Positions 16,507-26,158 of a stretch of 48,554 nucleotides of DNA are shown piece by piece. Location: contig JAAYCW010000034.1 in the NCBI GenBank assembly GCA_012729575.1, positions 1-48,554 of the forward strand, in the 5' to 3' direction. The notes under the pieces are model-generated. The model had not been told where the DNA came from and did not search any database. It saw only the letters and a program-made list of their open reading frames with translations. Origin of the DNA: Actinomycetota bacterium (GTDB lineage Bacteria; Actinomycetota; Thermoleophilia; RBG-16-64-13). How positions within the stretch are numbered: position 1 is the first letter of the stretch; each line of letters starts with the position of its first letter. A program made the translations under genes and the position numbers.

Positions 16507-18681
16507 ATGGATCAATCACATGTTCTCGACCCGGCCGGTGCCGCCCGTCTGATCGAAGATGCTCTGGCCGCCGGGAGCTCGGCTCTTGATGAGTGGCAGT
16601 CGAAAGCTCTTTTTTCCGCGTATGGGATACCGGTCCCAAAGGGAGCGCTCGTGAAGAGCGCACTCGAGGCCGCCTCAGCCTCTGCCGAGATCGGCGGAAA
16701 GGTGGTCATGAAGGGCATCGGCGCGGAGTTTCATCACAAGACCGAGGCCGGGCTCGTCGTTCTGGGCGTGGAGGGTTCTGAGGCCGTGGCCGCAACCTAC
16801 CGTCTGCTGGAAGAGCGGGGAGGAAGAGGGCTCGAGGCGGTCTTGGTAGAGCAGATGGTGAGCAGCAACCGTGAGCTCATCGTGGGTATGAAGCGGGACT
16901 CGACTTTCGGGCCGGTGGTGGCCTTCGGGGTCGGCGGTGTGCTGACGGAAGCCTTGGGCGATGTGGTGTTGGGCGTAGCTCCCCTCAGTGACCAAGAAGC
17001 CGCGGAGATGCCCGACCTCATCAAAGCTAAGCGCCTGCTGGACGCGTTCAGGGGCTATCCCCCGGTCGACCGAGTCGCGCTGGCGAAGATCATTCAAGCC
17101 GTCGGACAGATGGCGATAGACCATCCCGAGATCGCCGAGATCGACGTCAACCCGGTTCTGGTGAGCGGCTCCAGGCCCGTAGCTGCCGATGCGCTCGTCA
17201 TCCTGTCATCCGATGTTGTCAAGCATAAGGAACCGTCATCGTTCGTTCCCGATTTCAAGGCGCTGCTGGCTCCCAGGTCCATGGTGCTGGTGGGTGCGTC
17301 AGGCGATGTCTCAAAATGGGGTGGCTCGGCTTTCAAGAGTGTCCTCGACGGCGGATACACCGGTGAGCTGTACGCGGTCAACCCGAAAGGTGGGGAGATC
17401 TTCGGCCAGACTGCCTACACCAGCATCGAGGATCTGCCGGAGGCACCCGATCTGGCTCTGCTGGCAGTGGGCGGTCATCAAGTGGCTCCCATGCTGGAGC
17501 AATGCGTCCGCAGAGGTGTGAAGAGCGCCATCGCCATCGCGGCCGGCTTCTCCGAGACCGGTGAGTCTGGTGCCGCGGCCGAGCGGGAGATTGCCCGCAT
17601 CGCCACCGAGGGCGGCGTCACCCTCATGGGACCCAACTGTATGGGCCTCATCTCGAACGAAGTCAGTCTCCACGCCATCGGTTTCGTCAGCCTTCACCCG
17701 CCAAAGGGTACGCTCAGCTTCATCTCTCAATCGGGCAACATGGGCGTCACCACTTCGAATGCCTGCGACCGGCGCGGTATCGGCATCGACAAGTTCGCGA
17801 GCGTAGGCAATGAGGCGCAGATAGGCGCGATCGACATTATCGAATACCTGCGCGACGACCCCAACACGACGTGCGTGATGACCTATATCGAGGGCATCGA
17901 CGACGGCCGGCGCCTGATGGAGGTCGCCCGCAAGGTCACGGCGGTGAAGCCCGTGGTCGTACTGCGGACGGGGCTCACGGAGTATGGGAGCAAGGCGGCC
18001 GCGTCTCACACCGGCGCAATGGCTGGGTCTGCGGGTGTGTGGGAAGCGGCGGCGCGGCAGTGTGGGCTTGTGACCTGTACTTCACCTGACGAGGTGGTGG
18101 ATCTGGGGACCTGCATGGCCTATCTGCCGCTACGGACCGGCAGACGCGTTGCCATAATCACCCAAGGCGGGGGTGCCGGAGTCATCGCGGCCGACGAGGT
18201 GGCGCGGCATGGCCTACAGCTCGCGGAATTGCCCGCGGAGCTTTATGAGTCGATCGATCCGCTGCTACCCCCGTTTTGGAGCCGGCAGAACCCTCTCGAT
18301 ACAGTCGCGTCGGCCGACGCCGAGGCTCTCTCGAAGATACTGGCGGGCGTCATAGAATGCGACGCGGTGGATGCGATAATAGTGATGTCTGTATTGGGTA
18401 TCCCGACCAGTGTTCACGGTGACCGCGAGGTGAGCGCGCACGGGGACTTTGTGGGGCTGAGTTCCCTGGAGGACGCGCTGATGGCGCAGATCGCTGAGCT
18501 CATGGAGAGGACGGGCAAACCGGTCATCAATGTACCGGATTCGCCCATCCGGGGCTCGGTCTTCGACTATGGCAGGCGCTACCGGCCTATAGTACTATCG
18601 TCGGCTCGGGCTGCGGCTCTGGCACTTGATCGTATGGAATGGTATGCATCGTACAGACGTGCTCACAACCCTTCGGCCTAG
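16507..18681 (+). CDS. ADP-forming acyl-CoA synthetase (ATP-grasp and CoA-binding fusion)
   Basis: This enzyme converts an acyl-CoA, ADP and phosphate to the acid, CoA and ATP, conserving energy in anaerobic fermentation. The 724-residue protein is a beta-alpha fusion: an ATP-grasp domain first (about 1-245, with HHKTEAGLV and ending near EIDVNPVLV), then a CoA-binding domain (from about 255) and a succinyl-CoA-ligase-like region. The catalytic phospho-His is in SHTGAMAGS and SFISQSGNMG forms the CoA-ligase loop. ATG 16507 follows GGAG. It is 11 nt ahead of iorA, which supplies aryl-acetyl or branched acyl-CoAs, so those are likely substrates in addition to acetyl-CoA. Confidence 0.9.
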   Translation: MDQSHVLDPAGAARLIEDALAAGSSALDEWQSKALFSAYGIPVPKGALVKSALEAASASAEIGGKVVMKGIGAEFHHKTEAGLVVLGVEGSEAVAATYRLLEERGGRGLEAVLVEQMVSSNRELIVGMKRDSTFGPVVAFGVGGVLTEALGDVVLGVAPLSDQEAAEMPDLIKAKRLLDAFRGYPPVDRVALAKIIQAVGQMAIDHPEIAEIDVNPVLVSGSRPVAADALVILSSDVVKHKEPSSFVPDFKALLAPRSMVLVGASGDVSKWGGSAFKSVLDGGYTGELYAVNPKGGEIFGQTAYTSIEDLPEAPDLALLAVGGHQVAPMLEQCVRRGVKSAIAIAAGFSETGESGAAAEREIARIATEGGVTLMGPNCMGLISNEVSLHAIGFVSLHPPKGTLSFISQSGNMGVTTSNACDRRGIGIDKFASVGNEAQIGAIDIIEYLRDDPNTTCVMTYIEGIDDGRRLMEVARKVTAVKPVVVLRTGLTEYGSKAAASHTGAMAGSAGVWEAAARQCGLVTCTSPDEVVDLGTCMAYLPLRTGRRVAIITQGGGAGVIAADEVARHGLQLAELPAELYESIDPLLPPFWSRQNPLDTVASADAEALSKILAGVIECDAVDAIIVMSVLGIPTSVHGDREVSAHGDFVGLSSLEDALMAQIAELMERTGKPVINVPDSPIRGSVFDYGRRYRPIVLSSARAAALALDRMEWYASYRRAHNPSA

Positions 18682-18692
18682 GTGGAGGAGAT

Positions 18693-20537
18693 ATGGCAAA
18701 CAAGATCGAGACTACTGACGCTGTGGAGATCCTTTCGGGTAATGAGGCGATAGCCCGCGGTGCCTGGGAAGCCGGCGTGAAGCTGGCCGCAGCCTATCCC
18801 GGGACGCCCAGCACCGAGATACTTGAAGCGTTGGCGCACTATGACGATGTTTACTGCGAATGGTCGCCGAATGAGAAGGTGGCCATGGAAGTGGGCATTG
18901 GCGCTTCCATGGGCGGCGGCCGGGCTCTCGTGTGCATGAAGCACGTCGGTTTGAACGTGGCGGCCGACCCGTTCTTCTCCTCCTCTTATGTCGGCTTGGA
19001 GGCCGGCATGGTGGTTGTCTCCGCCGACGATCCGGGGATGCACAGCTCCCAGGATGAGCAGGACAACCGCAACTACGCCAAGTTCGCCCGCGTACCCCTG
19101 CTCGAACCCGCTGACAGTGCGGAAGCCAGGGAATTTATGATCTCTGCCTACGAACTCTCGGAGCAATTCGATACCCCGGTCTTGTTCCGTACCACCACTC
19201 GGACGTCGCATTCCAAGAGTATCGTTGCGCTGGGAGAACGGACCACGGCAGAGCCTCTCGCGAAGGCCAGGCGCGATTGGAACAAATACCTCATGATGCC
19301 GGTGAATGCGATCGCGCGCCACGTGGTCGTGGAGCAGCGGGCCGTCGATCTGGCCGACTACGCTGAGACGTGCCCGTTCAACCGAGTGGAGATGGGAGAC
19401 ACCCGGGTCGGCATCATCACGTCGGGCGCTATCTACGGCTACGCCCGCGAGGCCGTGCCGGAAGCCAGCTTCTTGAAACTGGGCATGACGTATCCTCTGC
19501 CGAAGAAACTCATCGCCGATTTCCGCTCTAAGGTGGACAAGCTGTACGTAGTAGAGGAACTGGACCCCTTCCTGGAAGAAGCCATCCGTCTGATGGGCGT
19601 CGAGATCGACGGTGGAAAAGAGTTGAACACCCTCCAGGGCGAACTGAACGCCCGCTCGGTGGCTGCGTCTCTGGCCAGAGCGGATGTCCCGGGGATCAAT
19701 CAAGAGCTTCTCTCGGAGCTCGGCCCGGAACCGTCCGATCTGCCCAGCCGGCCTCCGACGTTCTGCCCGGGCTGCTCTCATCGGGGGATCTTCACGGTAC
19801 TGAAGAAGCTCAGGGTGTTCGTCAGCGGAGACATCGGCTGCTACACCATGGGTGCTCTACCTCCCTTCAATTCAGTGCACTGCAGCACCTGCATGGGGGC
19901 CAGCATCAGCATGGCTCATGGGATGGCCAAGGTGCTGGCGCCGCCGGCCGATGATGCCAAGCCGGATCTGAGGAGCAAAGTGGTCGGGGTCATCGGAGAC
20001 AGTACTTTCTTCCATTCGGGAGTCACCTCGTTGATGGACGTGATCTACAACGGGGGCAGGACGGTGAACATCATCGTCGACAACAGCACCACTGCGATGA
20101 CCGGCGGCCAGGAGAACCCCGGCTCGGGCAAGACCTTGCTGGGCGATCCCTCCGCCACTGTTGATATCCCCGCGTTATGTAAAGCGTTGGGCGTGAAGCG
20201 GATCGCCACTATCGATCCCTACGATCTGGAAGAGGTGGAGCGGGTGCTGCGCGAGGAACTGGCGGTCGATGAGCCTTCGGTGGTGATTGCGAAGGCGCCC
20301 TGTGTCCTTCAGTTCAAGGTGAGAAAGCCCGTGTACCAGGTAGATGCCGGATTGTGTACCGGCTGCAAGCGCTGCCTGCAGGCAGGCTGTGGAGCGCTCA
20401 ACCTGTACATCGATGAGGGTGGGGAACGGAAAGTGGAGATCAACCCCTTTGATTGCGCGGGGTGCGGAGTCTGCTCTCAATTGTGCCCACAGGATGCTAT
20501 CGCCCGCCCAGCGCCGGCCGAAGGGAAGGGATCCTGA
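18693..20537 (+). CDS. iorA: Indolepyruvate:ferredoxin oxidoreductase alpha subunit
   Basis: IorA with IorB oxidatively decarboxylates aryl pyruvates, made by transamination of Trp, Tyr or Phe, to aryl-acetyl-CoA and reduces ferredoxin. The 614-residue protein has an N-terminal pyrimidine-binding domain (AAYPGTPSTEI), a TPP domain (CPGCSHRG, then GDSTFFHSG with the Mg/TPP GDS...N pattern) and a C-terminal two-cluster ferredoxin domain (CTGCKRC...C and CAGCGVCSQLCP). ATG 18693 follows GGAGGAG; the longer frame runs into the previous gene. It lies 11 nt after the ADP-forming synthetase, which would turn its product into ATP. Phenylacetate, indoleacetate or similar acids are the expected end products. 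Confidence 0.93.
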   Translation: MANKIETTDAVEILSGNEAIARGAWEAGVKLAAAYPGTPSTEILEALAHYDDVYCEWSPNEKVAMEVGIGASMGGGRALVCMKHVGLNVAADPFFSSSYVGLEAGMVVVSADDPGMHSSQDEQDNRNYAKFARVPLLEPADSAEAREFMISAYELSEQFDTPVLFRTTTRTSHSKSIVALGERTTAEPLAKARRDWNKYLMMPVNAIARHVVVEQRAVDLADYAETCPFNRVEMGDTRVGIITSGAIYGYAREAVPEASFLKLGMTYPLPKKLIADFRSKVDKLYVVEELDPFLEEAIRLMGVEIDGGKELNTLQGELNARSVAASLARADVPGINQELLSELGPEPSDLPSRPPTFCPGCSHRGIFTVLKKLRVFVSGDIGCYTMGALPPFNSVHCSTCMGASISMAHGMAKVLAPPADDAKPDLRSKVVGVIGDSTFFHSGVTSLMDVIYNGGRTVNIIVDNSTTAMTGGQENPGSGKTLLGDPSATVDIPALCKALGVKRIATIDPYDLEEVERVLREELAVDEPSVVIAKAPCVLQFKVRKPVYQVDAGLCTGCKRCLQAGCGALNLYIDEGGERKVEINPFDCAGCGVCSQLCPQDAIARPAPAEGKGS

Positions 20538-21151
20538 TGACCGCTCGTCCTACCACAAACGTACTTCTTACCGGAGTCGGGGGCCAGGGAGTCGTTCTGG
20601 CCAGTTATGTGCTCAGCCAAGTGGCCATGAGCGAGGGCTACGACGTCAAGCAGAGTGAAGTCCACGGCATGGCTCAGCGCGGTGGCAGTGTTACCAGCCA
20701 CTTCCGCTTTGGCGACAAAGTCTGGTCTCCTCTGGTGTCCCCGGGCACCGCCGATCTCCTCATGGCCTTTGAAGCGCTTGAAGGTCTGCGATACGTCAAC
20801 TGGCTGAAGCCGAATGGTGTGCTTGTGTATAACGCCTTGCGCATCAACCCCAGCCCTGTTTCTGCGGGCCTGGCTACCTACCCGGAAGACGTTGACTCCC
20901 TTATAAGAGCGGCTTGGCCGACTGTCAAGTGTGTTAACGCCAATGAGTTGGCTGCGCAGGCGGGAACCGTCAAGGCCGCCAATGTCGCCATGCTCGGGGC
21001 CATCTCGGCCACCCTCCCGTTCGCTCCCGAGATATGGGAAGCGGTCATCCGCAAGGCCGTACCTCCGAAGACGATCGATGTCAATCTGGAGGCCTTCCGG
21101 CTGGGAGCCGCAAGCGCGTCAGCGCCCGCTGCGGAGTGTAAGACTCGGTAG
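20537..21151 (+). CDS. iorB: Indolepyruvate:ferredoxin oxidoreductase beta subunit
   Basis: This 204-residue protein is the gamma-domain (pyruvate-ferredoxin-oxidoreductase-type) partner of IorA. It opens with the family signature VLLTGVGGQGVVLASYVLSQ and has the conserved EVHGMAQRGGSVTSHFR motif at about residues 38-55. The ATG shares its A with the TGA stop of iorA, so expression is translationally coupled. A very strong hairpin follows 25 nt after the stop. Length and motifs are normal for IorB. Confidence 0.93.
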   Translation: MTARPTTNVLLTGVGGQGVVLASYVLSQVAMSEGYDVKQSEVHGMAQRGGSVTSHFRFGDKVWSPLVSPGTADLLMAFEALEGLRYVNWLKPNGVLVYNALRINPSPVSAGLATYPEDVDSLIRAAWPTVKCVNANELAAQAGTVKAANVAMLGAISATLPFAPEIWEAVIRKAVPPKTIDVNLEAFRLGAASASAPAAECKTR

Positions 21152-21154
21152 AGC

Positions 21155-22594
21155 TTGAGAACACGTCCTGACTCAACGGCGGGGGCGGCCCCGAGCAGGG
21201 GCCGCCCCCGCCGCGACTATCTGCGCTGGGCTCAGCGGCCCTCTTACCGCTGGGTGGTGCTCTTCATGGGCTTTGTGGCGGTCTTCGGAGCGATTGGCTT
21301 TGGTCGCTTTGGATACAGCGCCATCCTGCCGACTATGCAGGAGGGCCTCGGCATCAGCAGCGCAGCCGCGGGGTCGCTGGCTTCGTGGAACCTGGCCGGC
21401 TACGTACTCATGGCTGCAGTCGGCGGCATAATCGCCTCGCGGTTCGGACCTCGTCTGGTGGTGGGCGTTGGCTCCTTCGTCGCGGCGGCGGGGATGCTGT
21501 TGAGTGGATTGGCGAGCGGCATGGTGCTGGCGTCTCTCGCCCGGTTGTTGACCGGTGTAGGCGCAGGGATGGTGCTGGTGCCTTCGGTCGCGCTCATGTC
21601 GGCCTGGTTCGATGTCCGCCGCCGGGGCATGGCCTCAGGAGTAGTGAGTTCTGGTTCCTCGTTGGCGCTTGTCATCACAGGGCCGGTCGTACCTCGGATC
21701 ATAGAGGCCGGGGGAGCCGATGGTTGGCGCACGGCCTGGTATTTCTTCGCAGCCCTGACTCTGGTAGTAGGCGTTCTCACCGTCGTCATCCAGCGAAACC
21801 GCCCGGGCACAGCTGCAGATGAACCTGCCATGAAGGGATCCATCTGGACGGCCGAGACCGGTAGAAACAGGCTGAAGAGCCTGGACGACGCTGCCCTGTC
21901 GGCGACCATCGCCTCGTGGGCCATCAAGCCAACCCGGACTGCGAGGGCTACGTTCGACCTGAGCCGGGTCTTTCGATCCCGCTATGCTTGGCACCTGGGG
22001 TTGGTGTACTTCCTGTTCGGCTTTGCCTACATGGTCTACTTCACCTTCTTCCAGAAGCGCCTCACCGCTGATCTAGGACTGAGCGCCAATGCGGCGGGGA
22101 ATCTCTTCTTGATCTTGGGTGTGGCAAGCATCGTGTGTGGGCTCCTGTGGGGGATCATCTCCGATCGCATCGGGCGGGGTCGAGCTATCGCCATCAACTG
22201 CTTCATACAAGCTGTTGCCGCGACGCTGTTCGCGCTATGTCCCAGCATGCCCGGACTAGTCATATCGGCGTTCCTCTTCGGACTCACCTCCATCGCTGTT
22301 CCGGGCATCGTTGGGGCGGGTTGCGGAGACCAGTTCGGACCTATGTTGGCTTCTGCTTCACTGGGATTCGTTACCGTCTTCCTGGGGATTGGTCAAGTGC
22401 TGGGGCCGTATCTGGCCGGGGTCATGGACGACGTCTTCGGATCGCTTACATATTCGTATCTGCTTGCCACCGGGGTGTTCTTCGTAGGCGCCGCTCTTGC
22501 CGGCTTCCTGCAGGAGACGGGCTGGGCGGCAGAGAAGCGGGCCGGCAGTGTGACCTTGAGCGCGGTTGGGCAATCGACCACTGGGAGGAAGTGA
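21155..22594 (+). CDS. MFS transporter, possibly carboxylate/aromatic acid type
   Basis: This protein of up to 479 residues has twelve membrane helices in two halves, split by a charged loop at about 210-270. The first helix contains FGAIGFGRFGYSAILPTM, and RFGPR follows helix 2. The longest frame starts at TTG 21155 but its first codons are the arms of a 16-bp hairpin; GTG 21254 is an alternative start just before helix 1. The location after acd-iorAB suggests export or uptake of an organic acid, without direct evidence. The stop overlaps the start of a decayed VOC gene. Confidence 0.82.
   Translation: MRTRPDSTAGAAPSRGRPRRDYLRWAQRPSYRWVVLFMGFVAVFGAIGFGRFGYSAILPTMQEGLGISSAAAGSLASWNLAGYVLMAAVGGIIASRFGPRLVVGVGSFVAAAGMLLSGLASGMVLASLARLLTGVGAGMVLVPSVALMSAWFDVRRRGMASGVVSSGSSLALVITGPVVPRIIEAGGADGWRTAWYFFAALTLVVGVLTVVIQRNRPGTAADEPAMKGSIWTAETGRNRLKSLDDAALSATIASWAIKPTRTARATFDLSRVFRSRYAWHLGLVYFLFGFAYMVYFTFFQKRLTADLGLSANAAGNLFLILGVASIVCGLLWGIISDRIGRGRAIAINCFIQAVAATLFALCPSMPGLVISAFLFGLTSIAVPGIVGAGCGDQFGPMLASASLGFVTVFLGIGQVLGPYLAGVMDDVFGSLTYSYLLATGVFFVGAALAGFLQETGWAAEKRAGSVTLSAVGQSTTGRK
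21177..21213 (+). terminator. 16-bp perfect hairpin after iorB
   Basis: The arms at 21177-21192 and 21198-21213 pair perfectly over 16 bp with a 5-nt loop (GAGCA); the stem is almost all G and C. No T-tract follows. It lies just after the iorB stop and inside the longest frame of the next MFS gene, so it may be a terminator or attenuator ahead of that gene. Confidence 0.6.
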
Positions 22595-22751
22595 TGACGA
22601 TGAACCTTCGGCCCGATCACGCCGGCATCAGCGTCGGCGACCTGGAGGCGTCTATTACCTGGTACCGGGACATGCTGGGCCAGACGGCAGTCCGTGTGCC
22701 TTCGTTCGCTACAACACCGGCAACCTGGTGGACTTCGTAGAATGGCTCTGA
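22594..22751 (+). pseudogene. Glyoxalase/VOC-family remnant
   Basis: The ATG at 22594 overlaps the MFS stop and starts a typical VOC N-terminus (DHAGISVGDLEASITWYRDMLG). After about 35 residues the frame fails and stops at 22740. In another frame the text ending at 22751 reads FVRYNTGNLVDFVEWL, a VOC-like C-terminus. About 80 central residues of the usual 120-140 are gone, so an internal deletion has fused the two ends out of frame. Confidence 0.65.
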
Positions 22752-22862
22752 GTCGCTTACTGATTGACGAAGAAGGGTGATCCGTGCCGCTCCATGGAGG
22801 GCGTCCAGAGCTTGCCGATTTCGCAAGGTGTCATCTGTTCTCGCGCTGACGAGCGCACGCAA

Positions 22863-22898
22863 GAAGCCCCCGGACGGCTATCGCCGCCCGGGGGCTTC
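22863..22898. terminator. Hairpin between convergent genes
   Basis: A perfect 11-bp stem (GAAGCCCCCGG with CCGGGGGCTTC) encloses a further CGGC/GCCG stem. It lies between the VOC remnant and the convergent molybdoenzyme gene and may terminate both directions. T-tracts are lacking. Confidence 0.6.
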
Positions 22899-22944
22899 GG
22901 GGGATCAGTGGTGGCTATGAGTCAGCAGACGCCGGCCTATTCGC

Positions 22945-25143
22945 TCAGTCCTCTTCATCCTTAGGTGGAACGAAGCCGTATTCCTCGCTGCGGAAGACCT
23001 CCTCCGTCAACTCCTCGTCCTTGGCCTTGTACACCTTGCAGAGCAGGCAGGTCAGGTCGGGCGAGCCGTACATGGGGTCGAGGTGGTCGTTGCTGGTGAG
23101 GACGTTCGGGTTGGAGATCATCAGTCCGTGGTACCCCTCGGACGGTTCTTCAGGGTAGAAGCAGTTGGCGGTGGCCATCAACACGCCCTTCTTGATGCCG
23201 GGGAAGACGTGCAGCTTCTGACGGATCTTGCCACGGGGCGACTCGATCCAGATGATATCGCCGTCCTCGACACCATACTGCTTAGCGGTGTCCGGATGGA
23301 GCTGGCACTGCGGGAACTCCATGAAGCTGCGCAGCCAGGGGATGTTGCGGTACTGGCTCAGGAAGTACCAGGGCTGCCGGAAGCCCGTGCTCATCACGAT
23401 CGGATATTCCTTGAAGAGGTCGGGGCGCGAGACCGGACTTTCCCCCGGCTCATTGTAGACGGGAAGAGGATCGTAGCCGAGACTCTCCAAATGGTTCGAA
23501 TGGAACTCGAACTTCCCGGTGGGTGTGGGGAATCCACCGCCCTCTTTCCAGTAGTCGGTCTTGTACTTGTAGTACACCTGATCGGGGCCCCAACAGCCGC
23601 TCACCAGATTCTCGCTGAACTTCTCCCAGGTAAGGCCACCCTTGCGTAGCTGATGGTCCAAGGACTTCTCTTCGCTCTCGAACCAGGCTTCGGGGTTGAT
23701 CCTCTTGCCCACCTCGTTGAAGATCCAGTGGTCCGACTTGGCTTCCCCCGGAGGGTCGACTACCTTGTTGTGGGCCTCGATCATGAACCGGGGGTGCATG
23801 TCGTAGATATCGTCGATCTCCAGCCAGTGAGCGGCCGGCAGGATGATATCGGCGGCTTCGCACATGGGGCCCATGAACAGGTCGCAGTGGACCATAAACT
23901 CGACCTTCTCGATGGCCTCCACCACTTCTTTTGTGTTCGCCATATGAACGATCTGCTGTCCGCCCACGCTGAACCAAACCTTGATGGGCGCTTCTCCCGC
24001 GATGACCTTCTTGACCAAAGTGTCCGGGTTGCAGGTCCGCGCCGCGCCCATCTTGTACTTGTCGATGCCGATCACGTGGCTGCGCATCTCGTCGGTGTAC
24101 GGGAGCTCGAGGAATACGTCCTCGATCAGGCCGGTCTCCGGAAGCACCCAGCTGATCATGCTGCCCGGCCGCTCAATATTGCCGGCCAGACCCATCAGGC
24201 AGGTGATAGCCCTGAGCGTGTGGCCGCAGTTGGCCTGGCGCTCCAGGGAGCTACCCACCTGGATGCAGCCGGGAGTGTCAATAGCCCACATCCGCGCAGC
24301 CTCGATGACCTGCTCCTTGGGTATCCAGCAGATCTCTGAGACCTTCTCGGGCGTGAACTCCTTGACCCGTTCACGGAGCTCATCAAAGCCGAAGGTCCAG
24401 TTGTCGACGAACTCCTTGTCCCAGAGTTCTTCTTCGATGATGACATTCATCATGCCCATGGCCAGAGCACAGTCCGTGCCCGGACGGGGCTGGATCCACA
24501 GGGTGGCCCGAGTCGCGTACGCGCTGGCCCGTGGGTCGATGACGATGAAGTTCTTGCAGTAATCGAGCGATTTCATGAACCAGTAGCACATCTCGGAGTC
24601 GGCGCTACTGATCTCCAATTGTTTGGCCCAGACGATGTTGGTCTTGGGAAATTCGCCGCCCCAGCCATGGTAGTCGCAGTAGAGCCGGCCGTAGCCTGTC
24701 ACCAGTCCATAGAGGCCGAGCCGAGGGCTGTGACAGACGTAGCCTGGGGTGATGATGTTGGCGGTTCCCAGCGAGCGTGCCAGGCGGTGGGTGTAGCGGT
24801 TGTAACCGCGGCCCGTGCCCTGGGAGATGGCGACGGTATGGGCGCCGTAGTTGTCTATGGCATCCCGCATCTTGGCCTCGATGGTATCAAGCGCCTCGTC
24901 CCAGGAGATCCGCTTCCACTTGCCGGTGCCTTTCTTACCCACCTGCTTCATGGGGTATTTGAGGCGGTAGGGGTTGTCGACATGCTGGATGCTCGACAGG
25001 CCCTTGGAGCACATGGTGCCGCCGGTTAGGGAGTTGGGGTTGCCTTCGATGTGTACGATGACCCCGTCTTCCTTCGTCACCTTGACGCCACACCCGCCGT
25101 GGCAACTCTTGCATGTCGAATAAATGACTTCTCTATTTGCCAT
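22945..25143 (-). CDS. Molybdopterin oxidoreductase catalytic subunit
   Basis: This is a 732-residue bis-MGD enzyme. An N-terminal [4Fe-4S] site uses C11, C14, C18 and C45; the presumed Mo/W ligand is Cys137 (PGYVCHSPR). The central dinucleotide-binding domains and a C-terminal MGD domain (LHPDTAKQYGVEDGDIIWIESPRG) are complete. No Tat signal is present, so it should be cytoplasmic although its partners include an NrfD membrane protein. Segments such as GMMNVIIEEELWDKEF resemble acetylene hydratase and related enzymes, but the NrfD and FeS partners argue for a redox reaction. The last gene of a three-gene operon; a remnant paralogue lies at 2658-3203. The substrate is unknown. Confidence 0.88.
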   Translation of the reverse strand: MANREVIYSTCKSCHGGCGVKVTKEDGVIVHIEGNPNSLTGGTMCSKGLSSIQHVDNPYRLKYPMKQVGKKGTGKWKRISWDEALDTIEAKMRDAIDNYGAHTVAISQGTGRGYNRYTHRLARSLGTANIITPGYVCHSPRLGLYGLVTGYGRLYCDYHGWGGEFPKTNIVWAKQLEISSADSEMCYWFMKSLDYCKNFIVIDPRASAYATRATLWIQPRPGTDCALAMGMMNVIIEEELWDKEFVDNWTFGFDELRERVKEFTPEKVSEICWIPKEQVIEAARMWAIDTPGCIQVGSSLERQANCGHTLRAITCLMGLAGNIERPGSMISWVLPETGLIEDVFLELPYTDEMRSHVIGIDKYKMGAARTCNPDTLVKKVIAGEAPIKVWFSVGGQQIVHMANTKEVVEAIEKVEFMVHCDLFMGPMCEAADIILPAAHWLEIDDIYDMHPRFMIEAHNKVVDPPGEAKSDHWIFNEVGKRINPEAWFESEEKSLDHQLRKGGLTWEKFSENLVSGCWGPDQVYYKYKTDYWKEGGGFPTPTGKFEFHSNHLESLGYDPLPVYNEPGESPVSRPDLFKEYPIVMSTGFRQPWYFLSQYRNIPWLRSFMEFPQCQLHPDTAKQYGVEDGDIIWIESPRGKIRQKLHVFPGIKKGVLMATANCFYPEEPSEGYHGLMISNPNVLTSNDHLDPMYGSPDLTCLLCKVYKAKDEELTEEVFRSEEYGFVPPKDEED

Positions 25144-25170
25144 CAGTGTCTCCTCAACGCAGACTTGCGA

Positions 25171-26142
25171 CTAGTAGGCGCGGCCTTTGGGCAGGATTGG
25201 TCTGTAGATGCCGACCTTGAGCACCCCGTACTTGAGCGAGAAGGCTCCGATCGTATGGCAGATGATCGCGAAGACGAGCAGTCCTGTTGACGCCTCTTCT
25301 CCCGTGAAATAGCTGACGACGGAGACCACCAACGGTACGATGATGCCCAGCAGTACTATGCCCAGCCAGAAGACCCAGGCCACGCGCCCGCGGACCAGTT
25401 CTTTCACCGATAATTCGGCCGTGGCCGACTGGTAATTCGCGTTGACCAAGTACATGATGATCAGCAGGGCGTTGACGATCAGCAAGATGCGCGTGGCCGA
25501 CTCTGCGGTAGGGATGACATCCTCGCCAGTGACCATCCCGACTCCCATGATGAGCGCCAATCCGTCCGCCACTCCCATGAGTAGGAACACGATCGGCAAC
25601 AGTCCTGTGTTCCAGAAGGGAACGCTTTTGCAGTAGCTCATGGCGAATCCGCAATACACGGCGGTCATCACGCCGAAGATGCCGGCCAGAACCATGAAGA
25701 CGTAGTTGGCCGCCCACACGCCGGAACTATCGGCCACATCGTAGGCGATGAGACCCTGCAGGATGAGTTGAATGGCCCCGAAGACCAAGAAGATCATGGT
25801 CATCACGATACCGCGGGCGAACCATGAGGTCCGCCACGCCTTACTGAATGGTGGGAAGGCCCTCCAGAAGCGGTACCACTTTCCAAGGTAGAAGGCGTGC
25901 AATGGCAACTTGAAGATCGCGATGCCGATCCAGCCGAGGATGCCTGCCCAGAAGGCTGTGACGGCGAATTCCTCCCGAAGGGCAAAGAAGATGGACACCA
26001 AGTAGAGGCCGGTGCCGAGGGCCGAGAAGACCTCAGCCCACCAAACCAGCAATCCTTTCCCAGAGATCCACTCGGTCTGAGCCATGGGCTTGATCATCCA
26101 CTCGTGGGTGACCATCCATTGACGGGCTGTCCGTGCGTTCAT
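25171..26142 (-). CDS. NrfD/PsrC-type membrane subunit
   Basis: This 323-residue integral membrane protein has eight or so helices and the NrfD/PsrC family layout. Such subunits exchange electrons between the quinone pool and an FeS subunit. The conserved early segment GLLVWWAEVFSALGTGLYLVSIFFA matches the first NrfD helix and its quinone-side residues. It lies between the FeS subunit gene and the catalytic subunit gene, with 28 nt to the latter. A membrane-bound menaquinone-linked complex is the likely assembly. Confidence 0.85.
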   Translation of the reverse strand: MNARTARQWMVTHEWMIKPMAQTEWISGKGLLVWWAEVFSALGTGLYLVSIFFALREEFAVTAFWAGILGWIGIAIFKLPLHAFYLGKWYRFWRAFPPFSKAWRTSWFARGIVMTMIFLVFGAIQLILQGLIAYDVADSSGVWAANYVFMVLAGIFGVMTAVYCGFAMSYCKSVPFWNTGLLPIVFLLMGVADGLALIMGVGMVTGEDVIPTAESATRILLIVNALLIIMYLVNANYQSATAELSVKELVRGRVAWVFWLGIVLLGIIVPLVVSVVSYFTGEEASTGLLVFAIICHTIGAFSLKYGVLKVGIYRPILPKGRAY

Positions 26143-26158
26143 ATAAGCACTCCCCTAC

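Noticed and set aside
22945-25143. Acetylene hydratase
   Set aside because: Sequence resembles that clade, but acetylene hydratase is a single-subunit enzyme, while this gene is in an operon with NrfD and FeS subunits; the first-shell CxDC pattern near the cluster is also different.
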